Source: JBCCFX01 sp039029515
Lineage (GTDB): Bacteria; Planctomycetota; Phycisphaerae; Phycisphaerales; SM1A02
Length of the DNA stretch: 6,375 nucleotides
Reading direction: 5' to 3'
Assembly: GCA_039029515.1 (NCBI GenBank)
Contig: JBCCFX010000213.1
Location: forward strand, 1 to 6,375
The notes below the pieces were generated by a model. The model worked only from the letters and a program-made list of their open reading frames with translations. It ran no database searches and was not told the origin of the DNA. This document shows positions 1 to 5,614 of this stretch, piece by piece; the stretch's first letter is position 1, and the number at the start of each line of letters is the position of its first letter. The position numbers were made by a program, and so were the translations under genes.

Positions 1-848
1 CCGAAGACTTCTTTGTCCAGCCGTCGGTCTTCAACACTGCGCTCGGACTCGGTCCTGATATCAATGTGACGTTGTCATCGTCCAGTCAGGTCGATGCATC
101 GGAATGTGCGAATGCAGCCGTTTCGATTCAGGTTGAGTATCTCGCCCAAGGCACCACGCCGGACTGCAATGGCAACGGGTTGCCAGATTCGTGTGACTTT
201 GAGCAAGTGTATGAAGACACGTCTGAGGTGCTGACGCCAATCGGACACTTCAGTCCGCAGACGTGGACGCTTCATGATCTGCCGCCCGTGATTGGCGACG
301 TGACGCTGGACTTCGCGGTCTCAGGCGACTTCAACGCCGTGTCTGAGCAGATGTCCCTGTTCATCAACGATGTCTTCATCAGCCCGCTGTTTGACTTCCA
401 GACGTCGTATTGCGGCATGGACAATGACAGCATCACGATTCCGGCAAGTGTCTTCGCGCCGTTCGTCAACGACGGACCGGTTGAGATCGCCATGATCACG
501 ACCCAGAACGTGAATCCGAACGGCTGTGTCGACTCGGAATCGTACGTCATCGCCTCGATCAGTTATGACGCGCTCGGTCCATCGTTCGACGCCGACATGA
601 ATGGCGTACCGGATGAGTGCCTCCAGGCGAACTGCCCCGCAGATTGCTCTCCGGTCCAGCCTGACGGCACGCTCGGGAACGGCGTGGTCAACATCGGAGA
701 CATCGTGACCGTACTCGACGCGATGACGACTCAGAATCCGGACTGCGATGTCGCTCCGATCCTCGAGAACGGCATCTTCGGCAATGGAGTCGTCAACCTC
801 GATGATCTGCTGGTCGTCATCAACTCATTCGGACCATGCGGCGAGTAG
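1..848 (+). CDS. Secreted protein with calcium-loop-like repeats and C-terminal dockerin-like pair (5' partial)
   Basis: The reading frame is open from base 3 to the TAG at 846-848, giving 281 visible residues. No start is needed inside the window; the GTG at 66 is internal, so the gene begins upstream. The fragment reads as extracellular: rich in Asp, Thr, Ser and Val, with scattered Cys and few Lys. A DCNGNGLPDSCD loop lies at about 162-197 and a related DADMNGVPDEC at about 588-620. Such loops are frequent in exported Phycisphaerae proteins and resemble calcium-binding repeats. They flank a 130-residue segment of beta-sandwich character that I do not recognise. The last 60 residues contain two copies of GNGVVNxxD (about 675-701 and 780-806), followed by VLDAM and VVINSFGPC, like a duplicated dockerin type I module. 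Both copies lack the usual first Asp of the calcium loop. Function is unknown; a surface or secreted role is inferred. Confidence 0.85.
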   Translation, partial: EDFFVQPSVFNTALGLGPDINVTLSSSSQVDASECANAAVSIQVEYLAQGTTPDCNGNGLPDSCDFEQVYEDTSEVLTPIGHFSPQTWTLHDLPPVIGDVTLDFAVSGDFNAVSEQMSLFINDVFISPLFDFQTSYCGMDNDSITIPASVFAPFVNDGPVEIAMITTQNVNPNGCVDSESYVIASISYDALGPSFDADMNGVPDECLQANCPADCSPVQPDGTLGNGVVNIGDIVTVLDAMTTQNPDCDVAPILENGIFGNGVVNLDDLLVVINSFGPCGE

Positions 849-880
849 CCAGTCGTACACGCATCCTCAGGCAACCTGAT

Positions 881-1105
881 GGGTGCCACAGGCCGGTGGG
901 TGCCGCATCCTGCCCTCGGTTCCACGTTTCGCTGGTGGCCGAGCACAGGGAGCCGGGCCAATGATGGCGGTGTCAAACTGCGGTGTTTGCCGGCCCCAGG
1001 AGACTGCGTTCTCTGTATTTTTTCACCCGTAGCGCTCAGTCAATGACGGTCAGATTGGGAAAGGCTGTGGTGTCAAACCGGGTCACCTGAACAGGCGTGG
1101 CACCC
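881..1105. repeat. Segment bracketed by a 9-base inverted repeat
   Basis: GGGTGCCAC at 881-889 is the exact reverse complement of GTGGCACCC at 1097-1105. A further GGGTGCC lies at 898-904. Inside are a compound hairpin at 909-949 (CCTG/CAGG, CTCGG/CCGAG and CCAC/GTGG around a 9-base loop) and two copies of GGTGTCAAAC exactly 100 bases apart (969-978 and 1069-1078). No transposase and no clear target-site duplication are seen. This could be a small non-autonomous or REP-like element, or chance matches in a GC-rich spacer. Confidence 0.3.
997..1023 (+). terminator. Possible weak intrinsic terminator of the upstream gene
   Basis: CAG (997-999) and AGA (1001-1003) can pair with CTG (1013-1015) and TCT (1010-1012), with G1000 bulged and a 6-base loop. 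The hairpin is followed almost directly by six Ts (1018-1023). A longer imperfect hairpin built on CAAAC/GTTTG lies just upstream (about 966-996). The stem is short, and the site is 150 bases past the stop codon of the dockerin-like gene, so this is a tentative call. Confidence 0.35.
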
Positions 1106-1237
1106 GACAAAGCTCCATTCCGGGTCTCGACGTCCCATGGCGACAATGGAATTCTGGTACGCCGGCCGTGAGAAATGCATGTTTCTCCAAACCAGAGTCT
1201 TGACACATCGACCAAACTCGGGCACCTTAGTGACGTG
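1024..1237. other. Gene-free spacer between the possible terminator and the structured segment
   Basis: I see no supported coding region on either strand. The only signals are weak. AGAAATGCATGTTTCT (1171-1186) is an imperfect dyad with AGAAA/TTTCT arms. A perfect TTGACA at 1200-1205 could be a -35 box, but nothing resembling a -10 box stands at 16-18 bases from it. These two could form the control region of the structured segment downstream, but the evidence is thin. Confidence 0.4.
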
Positions 1238-1493
1238 CCGCTGTGGGTTTAGCCCATAGCGGGGATGCTACTCCCCTGAACGGGGCGGCATCAAAGAGAG
1301 AGGGCGCGACCAGAAGCTCGTTGAACGAGCCTCTGAATCGTTGAACGCGTCCTGATTGCTGACGCACATTGAAGCGAGAGAGCATCGCCGGTAACGGTGA
1401 TGTGGGTGTCTTGTTCTGGCACCCGGTCAAGTTGATTTGAGGATCGAGGAAGGAAGCGTGGGCCTGGAAGACCACTCCGGCTCCACATCAACT
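1238..1493 (+). ncRNA. Candidate structured RNA or structured 5' leader, class unknown
   Basis: A dense series of hairpins can be drawn by eye. (1) 1238-1262 has a 10-pair stem with one GU and loop TTTAG. (2) 1264-1292 has GATGC/GCATC enclosing CCCC/GGGG, loop TGAAC. (3) 1316-1330 has GCTCG/CGAGC, loop TTGAA. (4) 1347-1365 has GCGTC/GACGC. (5) 1383-1402 has CATCGCCG/CGGTGATG with one GU, capped by GTAA, a GNRA tetraloop on the plus strand. (6) 1404-1424 has GGGTGTC/GGCACCC with one GU. (7) AGTTGAT 1430-1436 pairs with ATCAACT 1487-1493, enclosing GTGGGCC/GGC-T-CCAC (1458-1486). An alternative pairing also exists: TGATGTGG 1398-1405 with CCACATCA 1483-1490. I recognise no tRNA, tmRNA, RNase P, SRP or riboswitch signature. 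No terminator follows, so it may be a leader of the gene at 1609. Open frames on the minus strand here lack protein character. Confidence 0.4.
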
Positions 1494-1518
1494 CCCCCAC
1501 GATCTTGAATATACGTAT

Positions 1519-1560
1519 CGCTCTCTCTGCGTGTTCACGTGGGTGTACACGCTCTCTCTG
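1519..1560. repeat. Hairpin flanked by two CGCTCTCTCTG direct repeats
   Basis: CGCTCTCTCTG occurs at 1519-1529 and again at 1550-1560. Between them CGTGT (1530-1534) pairs with ACACG (1547-1551) and CAC (1536-1538) with GTG (1543-1545) across one T-T mismatch, closing on loop GTGG; the last two stem bases overlap the second repeat. The block ends 30 bases before the Shine-Dalgarno of the PEP-CTERM-like gene, so an operator or leader control site is plausible. GAGAGAGC at 1376-1383 can pair with GCTCTCTC in either copy. Confidence 0.5.
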
Positions 1561-1590
1561 AAGGCAAGGCTCTAAATATCCTAGGAATCA

Positions 1591-1596
1591 AGGAGG
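1591..1596 (+). promoter_or_regulatory. Shine-Dalgarno of the PEP-CTERM-like gene
   Basis: AGGAGG is a perfect anti-16S match, 12 bases before the ATG at 1609. That spacing is somewhat long, but no closer in-frame start exists, and the MKK signal peptide start fits this ATG. Confidence 0.75.
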
Positions 1597-1608
1597 CTGA
1601 AGAAAGCC

Positions 1609-2199
1609 ATGAAGAAGGTGAATCTTCTTATCGCCCCGGCAGCGGCTGCCGCGTTTTTCGCGACTGACGCATTCGCAACGGGCGACGTGATCGAAGTTGA
1701 CATTACTGGTTTCCAGAGCTTCGGTGCTCAGGGTTCGGCCCTGAACTCCGTCGTTAGCCTGAACCTCGGCGCTGGCGCCGTGGTCACCGGCATCGGCTGG
1801 GGCCTCACGCTTCAGTCCGGCGGTACCATCGGTGATGGTGCAAGCTGGCAGAACGAAGCAACCTTTGCGTTCACCGATGTTCTCGGTGCAGCCACCGGCG
1901 TCACCGTGACCCCGGCAGCTGGTACGACGTTCAGCACCCCGGGTACGGGCGCGTTCTCGTCCGGTGGTATCCTGAAGCTCGCGGACGCCGGTATCCCGGA
2001 CATCGCGCTTGCTGACGGCATTCTCGAAATCGAATTCTTTGAGACATTCGATGATCCGTTTGGTGACAGTGGCGCCACGCAGGACGCTGAAATCCTTCAG
2101 GGTACCCTGTTCATCCAGGTGCTGATCCCGGCCCCGGCTGGCCTCGCCCTCCTCGGCGCTGCTGGTTTCGCTGGTCGCGGTCGTCGTCGTCGCGGCTAA
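1609..2199 (+). CDS. Exported PEP-CTERM-like (PAP variant) small protein
   Basis: This is a 196-residue protein. Residues 1-23 form a signal peptide: Lys2-Lys3, a hydrophobic Ala-rich core, then AFA before a likely cleavage after Ala23. The mature part (about 24-170) is Gly-, Ala-, Thr- and Asp-rich with alternating hydrophobic residues, suggesting a beta-rich domain. It has no Cys and I recognise no enzyme motif. The C-terminus has the three-part layout of a sorting tail: a PAPA motif at 174-177, a hydrophobic stretch GLALLGAAGFAG at 178-189, and a basic end RGRRRRG at 190-196. In the PEP-CTERM/exosortase system this tail is recognised, cut and the protein moved to the envelope or matrix; here Ala replaces the usual Glu of PEP. 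The Arg run is encoded by a CGT-rich tract. The gene has its own strong Shine-Dalgarno and terminator, so it is probably monocistronic. Role beyond surface or matrix protein is unknown. Confidence 0.9.
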   Translation: MKKVNLLIAPAAAAAFFATDAFATGDVIEVDITGFQSFGAQGSALNSVVSLNLGAGAVVTGIGWGLTLQSGGTIGDGASWQNEATFAFTDVLGAATGVTVTPAAGTTFSTPGTGAFSSGGILKLADAGIPDIALADGILEIEFFETFDDPFGDSGATQDAEILQGTLFIQVLIPAPAGLALLGAAGFAGRGRRRRG

Positions 2200-2210
2200 T
2201 TCAGCCCCGA

Positions 2211-2226
2211 CGTTTGAGCTCAAACG
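2211..2226. repeat. Perfect 16-base palindrome
   Basis: CGTTTGAGCTCAAACG is an exact dyad lying between the stop codon at 2197-2199 and the terminator. As RNA it can form GTTTG/CAAAC with loop AGCT, extended by CGAC (2208-2211) pairing with GTCG (2227-2230) past one bulged G. It may be a 3'-UTR stabilising hairpin or a protein-binding site; neither can be decided here. Confidence 0.6.
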
Positions 2227-2248
2227 GTCGAAGATCTGAGCTTCTGCC

Positions 2249-2282
2249 AACCGGCCCGCTTCGGCGGGCCGGTTTTCTTTTT
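2249..2282 (+). terminator. Strong intrinsic terminator of the PEP-CTERM-like gene
   Basis: An uninterrupted 11-pair stem (2249-2259 with 2264-2274) closes on the stable TTCG tetraloop. It runs into a T-rich tail with T2275-T2276 and T2278-T2282 interrupted by one C. On the minus strand the same hairpin is followed by GGCAG rather than Ts, so it is a canonical terminator only for plus-strand transcription, although it could still impede the converging minus-strand transcript. Confidence 0.93.
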
Positions 2283-2322
2283 GTCACGCAGACCTGACGA
2301 TGGATTGCTCTGGCACCAGTCG

Positions 2323-4071
2323 TCATTCCGGGATGATCGTGCCCGAGCCGCGGACCAGGGTCATGACCTGATCAACACCACCCACCTCGAAACGTTCGGT
2401 TGTGCCGTCGACCCACTTGACGTCGATTGAAGCAACGTCTGTTGTGGCCCCAAGCCCGAAGTGAACGCGAGGATCGTTGGAAGCACAATAGCTGTAGGCG
2501 CGACGCACATCTCGACGAAGCGTCCGTTCACCGACCGCAAGGGTGACAATCGCGCCAATGGCGTGGCGGCGGTTTGATTCGATCACCCGACACAAAAGCC
2601 AGTGATCCGACGCTGCCGCGCGATTCTGAAGCACGTACGGCGCTGCATCGCGATTGGCAACCACGATGTCAATTCCACCATCGTTGTTCAAGTCGCCGAA
2701 TGCTGCACCACGACTTGTCGCGACCAGCGGTTCAGGTGTGCCACCGCGAGGCTTTACTTCCGTGAAACGCGGTCCCGGCGACCCCGCAAACACCAGGTTT
2801 GGCTCTGCGAATGCATCGGTCTCGCTATGGACGTTCCGCGTCGTGGCCACCCGACCGTTGGCGGCATAGAGGTCTAACGTGCCATCGTTGTTGAAGTCAA
2901 CCCAGCCGAGCCCGAAGCGCGTAAACGCACGGCTGATGGAACCAAGTCCAACCGTCGTGGTGATATCGAGGAACTGACCGTTTTCGTTTTCGAAGAGTGA
3001 ATCCGTTTCGCGCTGCAGGTTGCAGACGAGAACATCCAGATCGCCATCGTCATCAATGTCGCCCGCCGTCACGCCCATGCCTGCTTTCGCGTGCCCGGAG
3101 AGATCAATGGCGCATCCACGCTGCATCGCTTCTTCGGTAAACGTCCCGTCACCGTGATTGACCCAGAGATGGTCATTTCGCCCGTCGTTCGCAATGAACA
3201 CGTCAGGCCAGCCATTTCCGGTGAAATCGCCACAGACGATCCCAAGACCGGTGCCCGGCGCCGAGGCTATGCCGGCGGTCTCCGAGACGTCACTGAAGGT
3301 TCCATCGCCGTTGTTGCGGTAGAGCCGATCGAATGCCGGCGCATCGTAGCTTGACGGATCACAGTAGTCCGGATGACCGAATGCATCGAAGCACGACAGT
3401 TCGCGATCGGCGGACCAGACCAGGTAGTTGACGCTGAAGAGGTCAAGATCGCCATCATGGTCGTAATCAAAGAACGCTGCCGTGCTGCCGAAGCCGTCAT
3501 CCGCCGCATTGCCGTCACCTTCAACCGGTTCGAATCGCCCATCGCCATCGTTCCGAAGCAGGACGTTGGGACCGACGTTGACGACATACAGATCGACGTC
3601 GCCGTCGTTGTCGTAATCCCCCGCGGCAGCCATCACGCCGTATCCGGTATCGCCGGCGCCGGATTCCGCAGTAACGTCTTCAAACGTCCCATCGCCGCGA
3701 TTGCGATAGAGTCGGTTCATCACATCAGGTGACGGGCCGCCATCAATGGAACCGCTCTGAACAAGATAGATGTCCAGCCAACCATCGTTGTTGATGTCGA
3801 GCAATGCCGCGCCGCCACACACGATCTCAGGTGTGTAAAACGTCTCGCGATGCCCGGATTGATGCATGAAGTCAATCCCGAGGTCGGCGGCACGGTCGAT
3901 GAACCATGTCGCCGGCGCGGTCGATGGCTGCGCTGCCGTCGACTGCGCGTCGGTCGTAGGCGTCGGATCCCTCGGTGGCGTATCGTCCTGCTCTTTCGTG
4001 CAGCCAACGACAGTGAGCAAGCCGGCAATTGAGAGCGCGCTGCCGATCATCGCCCGTCGTGCATACGTCAT
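2323..4071 (-). CDS. FG-GAP/VCBS repeat lipoprotein with C-terminal ASPIC/UnbV domain (CRTAC1-like)
   Basis: This is a 582-residue protein. Residues 1-24 form a lipoprotein signal with lipobox VVGC (Cys24), followed by a Thr/Pro/Ala linker to about 55. Residues 60-485 form a beta-propeller of FG-GAP/VCBS repeats. Seven DxDxDGxxD-type calcium loops start at residues 92, 152, 202, 282, 338, 392 and 460; the one at 282 (DFTGNGWPD) is degenerate. RLYRNxGDGTFxDVTxxxG motifs lie between them. Residues 490-575 match the ASPIC/UnbV domain, with the characteristic ASNDPRVHFGLG and VKWVDGTTE. The family is usually extracellular or envelope-anchored; its biochemical role is poorly defined and often assumed to be binding or scaffolding. 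The ATG at 4071 overlaps the stop of the TPR gene by four bases (ATGA) and has GGAG eight bases upstream, so translational coupling is likely. Family assignment is firm; function is not. Confidence 0.96.
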   Translation of the reverse strand: MTYARRAMIGSALSIAGLLTVVGCTKEQDDTPPRDPTPTTDAQSTAAQPSTAPATWFIDRAADLGIDFMHQSGHRETFYTPEIVCGGAALLDINNDGWLDIYLVQSGSIDGGPSPDVMNRLYRNRGDGTFEDVTAESGAGDTGYGVMAAAGDYDNDGDVDLYVVNVGPNVLLRNDGDGRFEPVEGDGNAADDGFGSTAAFFDYDHDGDLDLFSVNYLVWSADRELSCFDAFGHPDYCDPSSYDAPAFDRLYRNNGDGTFSDVSETAGIASAPGTGLGIVCGDFTGNGWPDVFIANDGRNDHLWVNHGDGTFTEEAMQRGCAIDLSGHAKAGMGVTAGDIDDDGDLDVLVCNLQRETDSLFENENGQFLDITTTVGLGSISRAFTRFGLGWVDFNNDGTLDLYAANGRVATTRNVHSETDAFAEPNLVFAGSPGPRFTEVKPRGGTPEPLVATSRGAAFGDLNNDGGIDIVVANRDAAPYVLQNRAAASDHWLLCRVIESNRRHAIGAIVTLAVGERTLRRDVRRAYSYCASNDPRVHFGLGATTDVASIDVKWVDGTTERFEVGGVDQVMTLVRGSGTIIPE

Positions 4072-5597
4072 CCGTTGTTCTCCGCATTCTCAAGCTGGGT
4101 CAGCGCGTTGCGAATCTGTTCATTGTCCGGGGCGAGTCCTGCGGCCTTCCGAAGGACCGTCATGGCCGCATCCGAATCGCCATTGTTGGCCAGTGCGCCG
4201 CCGAGCAGGTAGAGCGTTCCGGGATCATCAGGTTCGAGACGATTGAGTTCGCTCGCCATCTCGATGACTTCCGCCCATCGTTTGGCTTCGACGAGCCGTA
4301 TTGCAGCACTGCGATACAGCGCCGGCGCCGTTCGTTCGAGTTTCGCGCCGTCGTACGCCGCCGTGGCCGCATCATCTATCCGCCCGGCCTGAAACAACGC
4401 ATCGCTCAGCATCACGTGGGCATACGCGTAGGTTGGTCGCAAGGCACATGCGCGTTCGGCGCTTGCGATCGCGCGCTCAATCAACTCGGTTCGTTCTGCG
4501 GGCGACGCCGCGCGGGCGAGTTCCAGCAGCGTACCTGCATGATAGATGTGCAGCATATGAAACGTTGGGCGAAGCGAAACGGCACGCTCAATCAACGGGA
4601 GCGCTTCGGCCGTTCGTCCGACGTTTCGATAGGCGCGGTGCATGTGCGCCAGCACCGTGGTGTCATCCGGCGCGTTTTCATACAACTGATCGAAGAGGGC
4701 AAACGCTTCGTCCAGCTTGCCTTCTTCGATCATCCGATCTGCCCGCTTCACGTCCTGCCGCACTCCACGACGCTCGAGCATCATCTCTTCGAGCCATGGA
4801 TCATGGATCGGTGACGCCGTCGCGCTCACCGTCCCCACCATGCCTTCGGCATCAGGCCCGGCATCGCCGCGCCCTCGGTATGCAGTGGCCAGCAGGTTGC
4901 GCGCATAGCCATCATCGTCGTTGGTCTCAAGATACGCGACCAACGATGAGATGACCTCATCCCATGCACGTCGTTGGATCAGAATGCGGGCGCGACCGCG
5001 CACCGCTTCACCGAACTTCGGCGCACGAGCCAGCACTGATTCATAGACGACCAATGCTTCATCAAAGCCGCCAACTTCATAGTGCCATTCGGCAAGACGA
5101 CACTGCGCCGGGACATACGTGGGCGCCGCCGCTCGAACGCGCTTCCCAATGGTAATGGCGCTCGGCGTATCGCCACGTTCGTGCGACAGGATCGCGCTGT
5201 AGTACATGGGTCGCGCCGCGTTCGGGCGCAAGCGAAGGGCCTGGTCGTAACACGCCTGCGCCAAATCGAGCAATTGATTGGCGTGATAGACCATGCCCAA
5301 CCGTGACCATCCTTCGGGGCGCTGCGGCGATGTTCGGACCGCGTTGATCGACTCCTTCATATGAGCAACCGTCGCGTCGTCAAAAGCGTCAAACGATGGT
5401 GGCACCGGCACCCGTTGGCCCGGCTCAATCGCCTGCTCAACCGCAGCGTCAGGCTTGACCGCAGAGGCCTGCGCGTCATCGGGCATCGGCGCGTTGTCGT
5501 CCGTACCGTCTGAGCCGCAACCAGACGCGACCATGCATGCGAGCAGCATGGCGCTCGCCACGCTCATCATTCGACGTCTCTGTTGCACTTGCTTCAT
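4068..5597 (-). CDS. Tetratricopeptide-repeat lipoprotein
   Basis: This is a 509-residue protein when started at the ATG at 5597. That start gives MKQVQQRRRMM, a hydrophobic core and lipobox-like cysteines (LLAC, Cys21, or ASGC, Cys27). The frame is open further to 5828, but that extension lies wholly across the upstream gene's 3' end and has no protein character, so it is rejected. Residues 28-85 are a low-complexity Asp/Ala/Pro linker. TPR-like helix pairs follow in two groups, about 95-228 and 285-505, with units ending in the usual LRLRPN, RAAAPT, LARAPK, SLRPT, RLEPDDP or GLAPDN turns. A less regular segment at about 230-285 separates them. TPRs make superhelical surfaces for protein binding; a partnership with the FG-GAP lipoprotein, whose start overlaps this stop, is inferred. 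No clear Shine-Dalgarno precedes 5597, so translation may be coupled to the gene 17 bases upstream. Confidence 0.92.
   Translation of the reverse strand: MKQVQQRRRMMSVASAMLLACMVASGCGSDGTDDNAPMPDDAQASAVKPDAAVEQAIEPGQRVPVPPSFDAFDDATVAHMKESINAVRTSPQRPEGWSRLGMVYHANQLLDLAQACYDQALRLRPNAARPMYYSAILSHERGDTPSAITIGKRVRAAAPTYVPAQCRLAEWHYEVGGFDEALVVYESVLARAPKFGEAVRGRARILIQRRAWDEVISSLVAYLETNDDDGYARNLLATAYRGRGDAGPDAEGMVGTVSATASPIHDPWLEEMMLERRGVRQDVKRADRMIEEGKLDEAFALFDQLYENAPDDTTVLAHMHRAYRNVGRTAEALPLIERAVSLRPTFHMLHIYHAGTLLELARAASPAERTELIERAIASAERACALRPTYAYAHVMLSDALFQAGRIDDAATAAYDGAKLERTAPALYRSAAIRLVEAKRWAEVIEMASELNRLEPDDPGTLYLLGGALANNGDSDAAMTVLRKAAGLAPDNEQIRNALTQLENAENNG
4080..4083 (-). promoter_or_regulatory. 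Shine-Dalgarno of the FG-GAP lipoprotein inside the TPR gene
   Basis: GGAG on the minus strand lies eight bases before the ATG ending at 4071, within the last codons of the TPR gene. Together with the ATGA overlap it supports this start and coupled translation. Confidence 0.65.
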
Positions 5598-5614
5598 CGC
5601 TGGGATGCTCAGGG

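Noticed and set aside
985..1010. GGCCCCAGGAGACTGCG as a cobalamin riboswitch B12 box
   Set aside because: Only the CCAGGAGAC core matches. The CC after GGAGA is not preserved, no other cobalamin core elements are found upstream, and no B12-related gene follows.
961..1032. 23-codon mini-gene starting ATGATG with GGGAG eight bases upstream and a CGVC motif
   Set aside because: It is very short, sits inside the hairpin and possible terminator region, and reads through the T6 run. The start signal could easily be chance.
1381..1405. Group II intron domain V (AGC followed by a GNRA-capped stem)
   Set aside because: The stem lacks the two-base bulge and the matching 3' strand of domain V, and there is no intron-encoded protein or GTGYG 5' end.
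1441..1490. GAGGAAGGAAGC as an SRP RNA apical loop, or CCGGCTCCAC as a tmRNA 3' end
   Set aside because: The bases flanking GGAA cannot form the CC/GG closing pairs of SRP helix 8, and there is no tRNA-like T arm or CCA-adjacent acceptor stem for tmRNA.
1227..1500. Open reading frames on the minus strand (1227-1475 and 1291-1500) opposite the structured segment
   Set aside because: They overlap each other in different frames, have no clear ribosome site, and their translations are Arg/Ser/Pro-rich with no domain-like pattern. The hairpins account for the base pattern better.
1505..1520. TTGAATATACGTAT as a promoter for the gene at 1609
   Set aside because: TATACG resembles a -10 box, but no acceptable -35 stands 16-18 bases upstream.
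2574..3732. Plus-strand open frames opposite the FG-GAP gene
   Set aside because: They are shadows of the well-supported minus-strand gene. The regular Asp-Gly repeats force long complementary open frames with no domain character.
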